Shown: positions 43,290-55,977, counted from the first letter of the stretch. The stretch: DNA of 64,000 bases from Paragordius varius (GCA_964247055.1 OZ176058.1:806001-870000), one strand, 5' to 3'. Notes: generated by a model from the letters alone, not told the origin. Program-made: numbers and translations.

Positions 43290-45749
43290 TATATTTATTT
43301 TTTGACAGTTACTTTTATATTTTCTTAGCAAATTCTAAATCATAAATTAGATATACCATTATAAAAATATTTTATATGTTAATTTAAAACATCATGACCT
43401 TGGGTTATATATATATCACAGAACTTTTGGATTTAAATATATGAAAAGGTAATTAAGGTATTAGGCCGAATTTTCCTTCTAGGTGCATATACAAATAATG
43501 TAATTATAATGTTAAATTGTAAAAAATACTCAAGCAAAACTTTTTCTAGCAACTTTTTTCTTTAATTTGATAACTCGACAAAATACAGTATGAGTAAGTT
43601 TTTGATTATTGCCTAATAGAAAAATCAGCAAAGAGAATTATTGGCTGAAAATATAAAAAAGTGGAAAAAATATATAAGCCAATAATACATCCCTTTTTTG
43701 TATATGCTATTTGGCAATAATTAAAAATTTTCCAGGATGGTTTACTTACTCACAATAGGCAAATAAAAGTTATTGTGGATGATAATGTCAATGATTAATT
43801 TTAACATTTCAAGCGATATACCGCAAACCTATTTAGCGATTTACATTAAACTGTTTGCCATCAAGCTTATAAAATTAAAACTCAAATAAATTGCAAAATT
43901 TATCAAATATGTAGACTTTGTGAAAAGATGAGTTAAAGCTAATATATCAATCTACCATTTGAGGTAGTACTATGTTCCAAATCCATTTCAAGTGTGAATA
44001 TTTAAAAAGGTATTAAAATAAGCGAAGTTAAATAGTATTCTTTCAATAGATTCTACGAAACATTATACAATTTTTTAAAAAAAATTGTTAAATTGTAAAA
44101 AAAATTTATTTCAAACTTGTTTGCCGCCATTTTTTCTAAAAATTTTTTAAAATTGCTAATGCAACAAGCAATTAATGCATATTATGGGTAAAAAGTGTAA
44201 AAAATTAACTCCTAAAAGTTATCAGGCTCCATTTTACCAGCAAAAACTTGATGCCTTTAAGAATTTAATATCATTTGTTCGTTTTATTTTGTTTTTTAGC
44301 TGTCCTAATTATAGAGAGGTCACAAAATTTTAAAAAATATATGTCCAATACACGAGAATAATGTTTGATAATCAAATTTTAACTAAAATAACTCTCAAAA
44401 CATTAGTTTACTCACAAAATGGAGCTTTGTCATGTAAAACTAACCCAAAATCCAAACTAGGAGAAAAAATTTGAAAAGGTAATCACTTAAAACTTTCACG
44501 CAGTATTTTATTTACAAGATTGAAAGGGTAAACTACCCTAATGATATATATATATAGATATCAGAAGTCTTACAAAATTACAAATGCTAATTTAACACTT
44601 GGATGCAACACATCCATTTCAGTCCTTTGATTTAAATGGGGGTAGTTGGATACCCAGGCCTGTTTAAAAGTAAATAATTCGAAAAATATGGAAGGAATTA
44701 AAACCATGGCAAATATTGCACTTTTATAACATAAATAAATTAAAATATATAAAAAATTTCATTTAAAAATACCTAATATTATTTATTTTCAGGTAAAACC
44801 TCATGGTAAAAATTTAGTCAACATGACATAAGTGCATAAACTAAATTGAAAAATAAAACAAAATAAACCTTTTACTGTTTCCATCAATGTTGGATGTAAT
44901 TTAAATGAAAAATTAGCTTTTATTTTAGCTTTATTATTAGATAAACACGATATTTTGCAAAAATGGTTTAAAATAAAAATGGCGTCGAAGTAGTTTGATA
45001 TAAATGTTTTTTTTCAAACCCAAATTTTACTTAGATATTTAGGCTTATTTATATAACTTTTATTATAGAAGCATAAATTTAAATTGGGATCGTTTCTTTC
45101 AGTAGTTTTTCAAAAATTTCAATTTTAATATAGACGGATTTAGATACCCCAATTTGAATCGAAGTGTCAAATTTATTATACAGTTTTTATCAGCCTCAAA
45201 AAAGTATATGTACGCTAATACTCCTTTTTTTAAGAAAAAATTTTTCATTCGCACGATAAATTAAAATTAAAATAATATTATACTTTTTAATGGTAGTTTA
45301 TAATATATTTTAGTGATGGAATGAAGCATGAGCTTTTCATCAAAAAAATTTATCAAAAATATGTGAGCTAATCTTTGATAAATTTTGATAAGGAGAATTT
45401 TTCAAAAATAGGAAATGACATACTTATATCACTAGTAAGGACCAAAACCAAAAGCAAGATGTAACCTTTAGACATTTCTCAATCAGATATTTCAGCGATT
45501 TATTTACGCCCCCAATTTTAAATGCAATATAAGGATATATTAATACCCCTCAATTTCGGACATGTTTAGGAGAGGGTTAACATTCGAGACTTTGGTAGTC
45601 CAGATGTACTAAATTTATATATGAATCGTTTTATATTTAGGATAAGTATCAAAATGACCGCGAAATTTGTGATTTCTGATATCTTCCAATTATAGCATAT
45701 CGGTAACAACTTTTTATGACGTATATAACTCAATATTCCCATTGTTAAG

Positions 45750-45789
<40 letters not shown>

Positions 45790-46900
45790 AAGATATTGAT
45801 TTAATCTGCGATGTTAAATACCATATAAATGAATTCATCAGTTACGATAAAAAATATGTAAAAACCGTTTTTTTCACTGTTTTTGCCCTACTTTAATTGT
45901 TGGGGTATTTATATGAGCTCAAATTTATAAATAAACTACAGTTTGAAATATATTTAAGTTTAAATTTAATTAACTAATATTGTTTCATGTTTTATATAAA
46001 ATTTAAATTTTTAACAGCTTTGTGTCTTCTAGAGTCTAAATTTGACACTGCTCAACACGAAAAAACGAACTCTCATATTAAAATCAAAATATCAAGCTTT
46101 TGATGGTAAAATGTAGACAGGTTTTTTTAAAGTTAATTATTTAAATTATTTAACCATAAATATACATTTAATTCCCTATTGCATCAGCGATTTAAAAAAT
46201 ATTTTAATAGAAATGGCGGCAACTGAAATGAGAATAATTTACAAATTGACATTTTTCAAATAAAATCTTTTAGTATAATGCGCCTAAAAGACAAAAAAAT
46301 ATTTTTAAATTTGAGTATATACCTTAACGACTTGTCAATATATTTACAATACGCTCTAGAATATAAAATACCGTAAAAGAGAAAGAAGTTTTAATACTCG
46401 ATATATTTGAAATAGATAGTCATAGATATAAATGATATTTTTCAAAATTTATGATGAAAATGGACCAACGATTTTAGAAATATTTTTCCCAATAACAATA
46501 ATATATCTAAATATTTTAAACAGCTTTTATATTAGAAGGCATAAGTAAAGCTTTTCATAATATTCTTTTTCATGATAATAAATTAAAGTTTTTATAGGGA
46601 ATTTTTTTATGTGTATCAATCCCAAACGATAAATGAAATTTACATATATTATGAAAAGTATTACGGTAAAAATATATAAAGCAGGTTTTGTATAATTATT
46701 TTAGGATTATAATATAATATACTTGTTAACAATTTTGGATTTTTATAAAAAAAATTATTATCATTAAATTGCCAGAATATAAATAATTTTGTAAATATAA
46801 TTTTAAATATTTTTATCTAAGGAGCTCACATGCAATATATTCATTCTTTTAATCATGTGATAAAAATTTAAATTATTTTTTTGATATATTTTATAATTAT
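43290..46900. other. Head-to-head intergenic region, MIER1-like / RMDN1
   Basis: About 3.6 kb between the two 5' ends. Apart from one family E MITE and an (AT)n tract at 45753-45786 it is mostly unique and free of family A and B elements. No exon was recognised. It holds three ATGGCG(G/T)C-type motifs and should include both promoters; no clear TATA site can be picked in such AT-rich sequence. Confidence 0.6.
43586..43757. mobile_element. MITE family E
   Basis: CAGTATGAGTAAGTTTTTGA TTATTGCC at the left beside TA; GGCAATAATTAAAAATTTTC with TTTACTTACTCACAAT at the right is its imperfect inverse. Same family as 59106-59306. Confidence 0.75.
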
Positions 46901-46901
46901 T

Positions 46902-47103
46902 ATGTTATTTAAAGTTTTGAATAAACAATGCAGGAATCTTAATTTATATGGTGCCTCTTATAAAATTTATCAACTACTTAAATTATTTTATAACAATCAA
47001 AGACCAATTTTTAATACTGGCCAAAAATATATATTAACTCTACCTCCAACTTTATTCACATTATCCATCGTATATTGCAAACACAAAAATGAGAAATCTG
47101 AGG
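46902..47103 (+). CDS. RMDN1: RMDN1 exon 1
   Basis: MLFKVLNKQCRNLNLYGASY ... SIVYCKHKNEKSEG. Donor G|GTATGT. Retained because its phase and frame join to DIFIHELDNLF. Confidence 0.75.
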
Positions 47104-50100
47104 GTATGTGAGTTTGAAAATTTTTTTAATTGATTTTTAATTTAAGATTTTTTTAAAAAAGTTTTTTTGATATATATGCCTATACAGTAAAATTGAAATT
47201 ATACGGCAAAATAAATTAAATGACAAATATTTTTTAAAGTAAAGTAACTCATAGATACTCTTCTAAACTTTATTTTTTTTCACATAAACTATTAATTTTT
47301 ATAAATTATTGGTAAGTCCCTATTTAGCAACCCTAAATATTATAAAAAAAATAATAAGTATATTTTTCTTTATAAAAAAATATTTGTCTTTAATTATAAG
47401 TCTTTTATTGTATAATTACTTTTTTACTTTATTTTCTCAGATATATTTATACATGAGTTGGATAACCTATTTAATCAAGAGAAGTTCCTGGATTTATATA
47501 TTGCTGTTCAAGAACAAAAGGTAAAAAATTTTATATATCAAAATATTTAAATCATTATAATTGTTTCTGAAATAATTATTTTTTAAGTTTGGTCTGTATT
47601 ATAATTTCAATTTATAATATGAATCTAATTTGTTTGTTTTATATTTTATAAGTAAAACCTAATCCGTCTTTTCTCAAAATTTTTAATGCGTAGATTTGAA
47701 CATAGTGCCTAACGCTAATACCTAAGGTTTTGTATTATTGTTTATAAAATTTGAATGTTAATTCAACCATACTTGAACTTTAACTTTGTTAATTTTATTT
47801 AGATATTATTTAAAACATAATGCGTATATAAACTTAGACTAATAAATCATTTGATTTAAATGATTTTTATGACGGATTCGGGGAATGTGTAGATTCGTCA
47901 TAAAATATCCCGATTAATATTGTTAGAGAAATGTTCTTTTTTCACTCCAATCCATATATTTGAATTATAATCCTATTTTTTAGGAGCTATTTCAACAACA
48001 AACTATCACACCTCAACAACATTCCACAACACAGTCATTATCAGGGATAAAGACAGAACAAAATACCTTTAATTCCGCCCACCAAGCTGATATACTATGG
48101 CGAAAGGCAAGAGCTATTTGGACTCTGGTTAAACATCAGGATAGACTTGAACGGCGAATAGAAAAGTGTTGGGATCATATAATGTTGAACGTTACCGCGG
48201 TAAGACCCTCGATCGAAAAAGGTACATCAGGGGGTGTTCCCATGGTAACCACAACATTAGATTCTAACCTCCTAACCTCTGATGTCACATCAAGCGCTTA
48301 TAAGGATACGAATTCCGAAACTTTGGGAAAACGGCAATTAACCCACTTGTGTGATAATATTGAGACATATATCAAAAATTTACAAACAATTAACGCTTAT
48401 ATATCTCAAAGCGACGGGGAAAACACCGAAAATTCAATCAAACCAAAGACAAATAATAGTGGAAAGAAAAATAAATGCAATATATATATAGATATACACA
48501 AACAATTACAAAGCCAATTAATATCCTTAAAACAAAATGCACTCGACACAAATAAAAGTATAGATTTAAAGCCAAACGATATAATCGAATCAAAATCAAA
48601 TGAATTACATAAAGTATTGTATACATTACACAATCAATGGAAAAAGGCTACTTCGGAGTCAGACAGTTGGAGCAAAAGCTCAAGATCAATTTTATTACAA
48701 CAAGGCTACTCTTGTGCAAAACAAGCTGTGGAATTGAACCCTAATAATTTTTCTAGTCATAAAGTAGGATTTTACAGTTAAAAATTTAAACAAATCCAAA
48801 GTCAAATAGCCCATGAAAAATATTAAATTATTTTTTGGAGAAAATCATAGAATAAGGGAATTAAAAATTTTCGTTTTCTATTTTGAAGATTAATAAACTA
48901 AATCAGTATAATTTTTTTTATACCTCTAACTAATTAATAAACTTCTTGTCTAAAGCTTCGTATTAAAACAGAATAAAATTAATATAAATTATGGATGTTA
49001 GTTTAGAATTTATTTAAATTTCCAAAACATTTTCAAAAAACTTATTATAAAAATTGAACCTCAACCATTTTTTCCAAAATTTAATATATACTTTATTTAT
49101 TGCTTATAGTGGCTCAGTTTACTAATGGATAGTACAGTGCGTGAAAAAAGTATTCGTGAACAAATAAACTTATCTTTTATTATCAGGCATCACTTTGAGG
49201 TAAATTTTGAAATTATTGCCCTAAAAATTAAAATTATTTATTAACTTAGTGAAATAAAACAGAGCAATCATTTTATAGAATAGGTAGGTTTTTAAAGAGT
49301 TGATATATTATTGGTTTAAAGGCCTTTAAATGGGGCATTAAAAATATAAAAATGTTTAAACATTCATTCAGGCGTAGCTAACACCCGCCCTTCAAAATAT
49401 TTCTCTAGCCCATGAGAAATTTTAAAAATTTATAAACCAAGTAAATATGTTTCGTCAAACAAATTTTCTTAATTAATCTTTCCGGAATGATTTAGCAATG
49501 AACTATCAAAAAATGTTAAAATTAACATTTACAGTCTTAAACTTAAAATTTAATAAAATATTTGTAATACCCTCCCATATATTTTGTGAATGAGGTCCGC
49601 CCGTCAATTTTTTCGCCAAAAATACGACCCGTGAAGCCATTTTTGTTGAATTCAGACCTGCGTTAATGGATAGTTTAGTTAACTCTAACCAATTATAAAA
49701 CCTTATAATCACTATATAATTCTATATAAACTATTTTTAAACTGACCACAAATGTTTAATTTAGAGTTAATTATGAGAATTAATTGTACATATAAATATT
49801 TTACTAAACTAATATAATATAACTAACCATTTTTATCTATATTTTTATTTTTGGCTAAGCAAATGTAATATAACCTTGAATAAACAATACATTATATATA
49901 TATCTTTAATTATCTTTATTTTTATATGAGAAACTTGGTTTTAGCTGATAAGGATATATGGTTGTTTAAAATATCAAAAATTATCAAAAAAATTTTAGTT
50001 TAATCTTACTATACGAATTAGTAATATGTACATTTGAACTGATTTTGGTTTATAAAGTTTTATTATTGGTGAATGGAGAAAACATTTTTTGAAGAAATAG

Positions 50101-53100
50101 GATTTTCCTAGCTTTGTATATATATGGAATGTATAATTTACGCAAAAAATTAAATAATTTCATATTAATTTAATAAAAATATATTTTTTCACGCATTAAA
50201 TTTACAGAATTTGAAATTCAGTAATTTATATTATAACACGGACAAAACGTTAAAATATAAAGACAAATAATTTTTTTGAAAAGACAACCCCATATTTTTT
50301 TAAACCTTAATGATTCTCTATAACCTATTTAATTACGATGGTAAGTTATTAAATTTTAAGCATTATATTATATATATACCACACTTTGCAATATTAAATA
50401 GGGAGATTTATTTAAAAAATAAAGATTTACAAAGTATGGGGTTGTCTTTTAGAAAATAATATTTGTCTTTATATATATTTTTACGTTTTGACCTCACGAA
50501 TAATTTCAATTTTTTCTGTAATACCATACCAGGCATTATCTTTAAACTGTATAAAAGAATGTAATTATGATTAGTTATTGTAAAGCTATATTCTTTCTAT
50601 AATAATTTCTATTTTCAAAATATTTTTTTTAGTAAAATATTAAATTTTTTCAAGTTATAAATATACTATTGTTTAGTATAATTTGTAAGATATCAAATAA
50701 AAAAAGTTTTTTTTAAATGGTTATCTACGATTTATCTTTAACAATGTAGATCAATCTTAATAAATGCTAAAATTGTGGGAAAATTTAAAAACCTTAATTA
50801 TTTTATGGGAAAAATATTTATGGTTTAATAAATAATATTTAATTTTTTTATAACAATGGATACTTTTATAGGTTGCTTATATTTAATACTAATTAAAATT
50901 GTATTACGGTTAAAATTGAAATTATACGGACAAAACGTTAAAATATAAAGTCAATTTCCAAAAGACAACCATACTTTAACTTGATTTTTTTAATAAACTT
51001 TTGAATTTGCAAAGTGTGAAATAGAGATATATTTAGTACCATTTATAATTCAAATAAACTCTTAAACAATTCAAATTTACCCTAAAAATAATTTATGTAT
51101 TTTGGGCTAATATAACTCATCATTATATGAAATATATTCTTATGGCATATTTTATTATATTTTCGTATTATGTTAAGTTTAAACTAAACTTCATTTTCTT
51201 AAAATATATTAAAAATATAGGTAATTTTTAACTTAAAAAAATACACATTTTATTTTAGGGTGATTTAAATTATTCAAGGGTGAATTTGAATTGTTCAAGG
51301 GGAAATTAAATTGTAGAATGCATTTTACTAATAAAATTAATTACATATATTTTACAATCGTAATTTAATAGCTTATATAGGAATAATTAAGGTTCAAAAA
51401 GGTATAGGGTTGTCCTTTGAAAAAAATTTTTTTTCATATTCTTACGTTTTGTCCATATAATTCAATATTTACTATAATATTTTGTAGTTTTGTAAGTTTA
51501 TGTATACCATTTTAAACAATTTAAATAAATTATATGTTTTTTAAGAATAAAAATTACCTTTATTTTTATATACTTTTAATAAATTATGTTTAAAATTAAA
51601 GTAATACTAAAAAAGTAATAAACTATGCGCCATAAAGATATATATTTCATATCAATAATGATATTAGTTCGAAAACATATAAATAAATTTTAGGATTAAT
51701 TTGAATTCAAGGGTGAATTTGAATTGTTAATGGTATACTTTATTTTTTTGTAAATTAATTAACCATCAATTTTATTGCCCTTTAGTTTATAAAAAAAACT
51801 TTTTTGTATGAATTTTTTAGGAAGCTTTGAAATTGAATCCAAAAGATACGACTGTCTTACATTGTTTGGGTTGCTGGTAATATAATTTATTTAATTTTTA
51901 TTTGATAATAAAAAGTTTTTTGAATGAAATTTTTATCGTAATGATTTAAAATATGTATAAGCAAATTTTAATTTTAAATATTTTTAATAAAAAATAATAA
52001 TTGGATAAGCGTAATTAAAATAATAAGTTTAAACAATATTTATATTCTTTGATTTTATTTTTTTAATAATATATATTTTTTTTTCAAATCTCTAATAATT
52101 GGAAATAATACAGTGAAAATTATACGGACAAAACATTAAACCTAAAAGACAAATTTTAAACCATAACAATTTAAGAAAAAAGAATTAAAATTTAAAGACA
52201 AATATTTGTCTTACAAAATCACCCTATTTTAAAAAATAAAATAGATTTTAGGTTATGATTTTATAAAAAAACGAGTAATATCAAATCTAATATATACCAT
52301 TTACACCTTAAATTCACCGTCGAAAATTTCAAATAAACCCTAAAATAAGACAGGTGTGTGTTTATAATTAAAAATCACTTGCATATTTTATATATTGTTA
52401 TAAAATGAAATTTGTTCAAAATTATTAAAATAAAAAAATATGCCATAGTGTTATATTTTATATTAATAATTCAATATATTTGTTTGCAAACACATAATTC
52501 ATTTTTAAGGGGAAATTTGAATTGTTCGGTAGATTTGAATTGCAAATGGTATATTTCATTAAATTCACACATAAAAATCATAAATAAAATAAAAAGTATT
52601 GCCGTTTTAAAAAAAAATATTTTTCGATAATTTGTCTGTGTAATCCAAAATGTTAATTGTAGATTAAATGTATGTATATATATATTTACTGATCTCATTA
52701 TTTTTTAATTTATTTCGATTCTTTATTTAAACCAATTTAATTAATACAAGTTATAAAATATATTTTTAAAATGAATATAAAAATATTTTTTTATGTCTCA
52801 CCAAAAAATAGGCATTTTGAATTAGGACGTCCTTACTATACCAAATAATATAATTCAAAAATTATTTTCATGAAATTTGAAAAAAAATTTTATTTAAATA
52901 AATTATTTTATACGAGATAGTTTTTAATTTTCCAACAATAAATATAATTATTTTTAAATTATTAAAACTAATATATTTTTAAAATTAAAACTTTAAAATT
53001 ATTGAAATTTTAAAAATACATTTTTTAAAATTATTGAAACTTAATAATTTTTTTTTAATAAAATTTTTTATGTCTCACATCAAAATAGGCATTTTGAATT

Positions 53101-54932
53101 AGGACTGCTCTCATATTACAAATAATATATGATTTAACAATTATTTTTTAATTAAAATCTGAATTTTTTTTTCAAAATATATTATTTTACGAATTTTTTT
53201 ATAATTTATCTATCAATAATTTAAATAATTATATTTTTTTAAATTATTAGAACCTAAAAATTAATTTAATAAAACATATTAAATATGTCACCAAAAAATA
53301 TGCATTTTGAATTAGGACATCCTTACTATACGCAAATAATATATTATTTTGATTAAAAATATTTTGAATTCGAGTTTATTTTTTAATTTTTCTATTAATA
53401 TAAATTTTTATATTTTAAATAATTATATTTTTTAAATTATTGAAACTTAAAAATAAATTTTTTTTAATAAAATTTTTTATGTCTCACCTCAAAAACAGGC
53501 ATTTTGAATTAGGACGTCCCTACAACACAAATAATATGATTAAAAAATGAATTTTTTATTTAAATATATTATTTGATATGAGTTATATTATTATATTTTT
53601 AAAAAATATTTTCTAATTTTTTTTAAAAAATATTGTTTGTGTCATCAAAAATGATTTAAAAATTATTTTTCATTAATTTAAGTTATTAAATAAATTATTT
53701 AATACGATATTTTATAATTTTTCTATTAATATAAATATATATATATATATTATATATTTTTATATTATTAAAACTTTAAATATTTTTTCCTAAATTAATT
53801 TAAAAATTTTTTAAATAAATTTTAATAATATTTTTTATGTCTCACCTCAAAATAGGCATTTTGAATTAGGACGTCTTTCCTGGACAGCTAGGAAATTAGC
53901 TCAAGTCCTTACAGGTCATATCTATGATTCAACATTACAAGATGCCTTAAATTATTTGCTAAAAGCGGAACAAAGTTAGTTTTTTAAAATTCTTAAAAAT
54001 TTAAAAAGTTTTTTTCAAAAATTTTATAATTTCGTAAAATATATAGGTTTGAAATTAATTTTATTTATTATCTATATATACTTTTTTAGTTTTGTATCTA
54101 ATGTTTAATTTTGAATTGGTCAGTTTTAATCAAAAAATATTTAATACTTGCATTATTTGCAATCACTATTGATTAAAAAATATTTAAAATTAAAAATTTG
54201 TAATTTTGTTTTTATATATATAGATATACCATTTACAGTTCAAATTTACCCTTGAACAATTCTAAATTACCCTAAAATAAATTATGTTTTTTCGAGCTAA
54301 TATAACTCATCATTAATAAGAAATATATTTTTATGGCATAGTTTAATATTTTTTTAGTATTATATTAATTTTAAATGAAATTTTTGAAAATATAAAAAAA
54401 TATAGCTAATTGTTTTTCTTAAAAACACAAAATTCAATTTTGTTCAAAGTTGAAGTTAAATTGTTCGAAGGTGAATTTGAATTGTAAATGGCATATTAAA
54501 ATATAATAAGGTCAAATGTTCAAAACTTTGATAGCAAAAAATTTGATATCATTAATTTTATCTTAATAAAAATAGTATTTAAAGAATATATATATTATAG
54601 ATTATTTTTAATTTTTGATTTTATTTAATATATTATAGTGGAACCATTTTTCTACAGTCGAAATTTGTATATGATTGCGCTAACGTATAAAACTAAGGGC
54701 GATACACAACAAGCTAAGCAATATTGCCAAATTTTATTGGAAAAATTTAAGGCAAAAACCGACGAAGATTTTGAAGTTATATTAATTAAAATTTTAAATT
54801 TTATTATTGAAATTTTTTAATAAAATTTTTTAAAAAACAAAAAATAAATGTTATTTGGGGTAGTTATTGAATTGTAAAAATTAAATATTTCAGGAATTAA
54901 ATGGAAATGAAAATATTTTTAAAAAAAATTGA
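46902..54932 (+). CDS. RMDN1: RMDN1-like TPR protein (regulator of microtubule dynamics, FAM82B), 8 exons
   Basis: Family proteins carry TPR-like helices and associate with mitochondria or microtubules. Exons: 46902-47103, 47441-47520, 47984-48763, 49110-49199, 51821-51876, 53856-53974, 54639-54775, 54894-54932; 501 codons with stop, all phases agree. Matches in order: ELDNLFNQEKFLDLYIAV (family QAD.LYE.GE..KLYELL), ADILWRKARA, AVELNPNNFSSHKW, IIRHHFEEALKLNPKDTTVL, HCLGCWHFELGRLSW, YLLKAEQ, EPFFYSRNLYMIALTY. The N-terminus (MLFKVLNKQCRNLNLYG..) is basic and followed by a short hydrophobic run LTLPPTLFTLSIVY, which fits a mitochondrial or membrane anchor as in RMDN1. Oddity: exon 3 holds a polar insertion of roughly 160 residues. 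The ATG at 46902 was chosen over a TTG upstream. It is longer than human RMDN1 (about 310) because of the insertion. Confidence 0.92.
47186..47416. mobile_element. MITE family B, right end worn
   Basis: ACAGTAAAATTGAAATTATA CGGCAAAATAA at the left, ATTTGTCTTTAATTATAAGT with TTTTATTGTATA at the right. It fills most of RMDN1 intron 1. Confidence 0.7.
47441..47520 (+). CDS. RMDN1: RMDN1 exon 2
   Basis: DIFIHELDNLFNQEKFLDLY IAVQEQK between TTTCTCAG and AAG|GTAAAA; first TPR-like helix pair. Confidence 0.9.
47984..48763 (+). CDS. RMDN1: RMDN1 exon 3 with long insertion
   Basis: A 260-codon exon. It starts ELFQQQTITPQQHSTTQSLS, has the conserved QADILWRKARAIWTLVK, then an insertion rich in Ser/Thr/Asn/Lys, and returns to the family at SCAKQAVELNPNNFSSHK. 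Confidence 0.92.
49110..49199 (+). CDS. RMDN1: RMDN1 exon 4
   Basis: WLSLLMDSTVREKSIREQIN LSFIIRHHFE, matching W(Y)A...G...GIK.KI..AYIIKEHFE. Confidence 0.92.
50233..50523. mobile_element. MITE family B
   Basis: ATAACACGGACAAAACGTTA at the left; TTTTACGTTTTGACCTCACG then AATAATTTCAATTTTTTCTG at the right, with a small insertion in the right TIR. Confidence 0.8.
50905..51481. mobile_element. MITE family B split by a family A element
   Basis: Left TIR ACGGTTAAAATTGAAATTAT ACGGACAAAACG, right TIR TACGTTTTGTCCATATAATT CAATATTTACTATA; the middle is interrupted after GAAATAGAGATATATTTAGT by family A (51040-51322). Confidence 0.85.
51040..51322. mobile_element. MITE family A nested in family B
   Basis: ACCATTTATAATTCAAATAA through the reversed core to GGGGAAATTAAATTGTAGAA. 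The surrounding B halves continue on both sides, so A arrived after B here. Confidence 0.82.
51508..51737. mobile_element. MITE family A, small
   Basis: ACCATTTTAAACAATTTAAA at the left, core GATATTAGTTCGAAAACATA, and GAATTTGAATTGTTAATGGT at the right. Confidence 0.8.
51821..51876 (+). CDS. RMDN1: RMDN1 exon 5
   Basis: EALKLNPKDTTVLHCLGCW, matching the family A..LNPKD.T..HL.G.W. Phase 0 in, 2 out. Confidence 0.93.
52111..52666. mobile_element. MITE family B split by a family A element
   Basis: ACAGTGAAAATTATACGGAC AAAACATT at the left; TAATTTGTCTGTGTAATCCA with TTAATTGTA at the right; family A lies between at 52297-52549. Confidence 0.65.
52297..52549. mobile_element. MITE family A nested in family B
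   Basis: ACCATTTACACCTTAAATTC ... GGTAGATTTGAATTGCAAAT GGT with core TTCAATATATTTGTTTGCAA, more diverged than most. Confidence 0.75.
52793..53524 (+). repeat. Four acceptor-side copies of RMDN1 exon 6
   Basis: Copies at about 52793-52840, 53067-53112, 53284-53330 and 53478-53524 with TTTTATGTCTCACCTCAAAA, AATAGG and CATTTTGAATTAGGACGTCC, then loss of similarity. Spacing is about 190-330 bases. The parent follows at 53836-53880. Each keeps the acceptor but none has the rest of the exon. Confidence 0.93.
53856..53974 (+). CDS. RMDN1: RMDN1 exon 6
   Basis: HFELGRLSWTARKLAQVLTG and DSTLQDALNYLLKAEQ; family W..RKVA..LF..PP..TYEEAL..F.KAE. Parent of four upstream acceptor-side copies. Confidence 0.94.
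54228..54492. mobile_element. MITE family A with ATAT on both sides
   Basis: ATAT|ACCATTTACAGTTCAAATTT ... GTGAATTTGAATTGTAAATG GC|ATAT, reversed core. In RMDN1 intron 6. Confidence 0.87.
54639..54775 (+). CDS. RMDN1: RMDN1 exon 7
   Basis: MEPFFYSRNLYMIALTYKTK GDTQQAKQYCQILLEKF, matching .P.FYS.N...LGK.Y. Donor GAA|GTTATA. Confidence 0.93.
54894..54932 (+). CDS. RMDN1: RMDN1 last exon
   Basis: Acceptor ATTTCAG, ELNGNENIFKKN then TGA. Short and not conserved, but in phase. Confidence 0.65.
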   Translation, partial: ELNGNENIFKKN

Positions 54933-55095
54933 AAAAAAATGTAACTAACATTTTTATTTTTATAATTTTGCCTTAAAAAACTTATCTTGCGTAATGGTTT
55001 ATAAAACTCTTAAATACATAATTTTTTATTGCAATTGAATTAGATTTTTATACGGTTTTTATTTAATATTAATCAATTGAATTGAAAAATTAATT

Positions 55096-55385
55096 TTACA
55101 GTAAAAATTGAAATTAAACGGCCAAATGTAAAAATATAAAGACAATCCTTTTTTCTAATAGACAACCCAATGCTTTTTCAAACCTTAATTTGTCCCATAT
55201 AAGCTATTTAATTACGATTGTAAAATTGATTGTGTTAGTAATATCTATATTCTCTATTTGACACTTTTCACTATTAAATAAAAAGTAAGAATAAAATATA
55301 AAAAAACGTATGGTTAGCCTTTTAGAAAAAAAATATTTGTCTTTATAATTTTACGTTTTGTCCGTATAATTACCTCAATATATTT
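55096..55385. mobile_element. MITE family B
   Basis: TACAGTAAAAATTGAAATTA AACGGCC at the left, ATTTTACGTTTTGTCCGTAT AATTACCTCAATAT at the right. Confidence 0.82.
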
Positions 55386-55398
55386 AACCAATGAATAT

Positions 55399-55632
55399 AC
55401 CATTTACTGTTCAAATTCACCCTAAAATAATTATATCTATATTAAGATTAAAAATTACCAATATTTTTATATATTTTTAAAAAATAAAAATTTTGTTTTA
55501 AATTAAAATAATACTGAAAAAATAATAAAGTTTACCATTAACATATATTTCATATTAATAATAAGTTATATTAGTTCGAAAACATAATTTATTTTTAGGG
55601 TGAATTTGAATTGTTTGAGGGTGAATTTGAAA
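55399..55632. mobile_element. MITE family A
   Basis: Starts ACCATTTACTGTTCAAATTC, core AAGTTATATTAGTTCGAAAA, two right-arm units, and a right end lost in an AT tract. It follows a family B copy by 14 bases. Confidence 0.82.
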
Positions 55633-55977
55633 TATAATATATATATATATAATATATATAAAATTATTATAACTTTTAAATTTTTTTATTGAAGCTTAAA
55701 TTTTTCAATTTTTTTAATAATTAGGTATAATAAGATTTTTGAAAACCAGTTAGCCTAAAGACTATTTTAAGACTCTTCAGTAAATGTAAGAAAAAATAAA
55801 AAAATCTAAGGACTGATAACAATATATTGCTAATAAATCAAAATATTGGGTAAAATGGTTATTCATATTTAGTAAATTAGTTATTTAACATAAATTTATC
55901 TAAAATAAGATATAAAGTACTTGACGTGTCTACTTATTTTAATAGGTTATAAATTATATTTTTCATAAATTATTATT

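Noticed and set aside
46881-46901. Earlier TTG start for RMDN1
   Set aside because: Eukaryotic initiation at TTG is unlikely; the in-frame ATG at 46902 follows directly.
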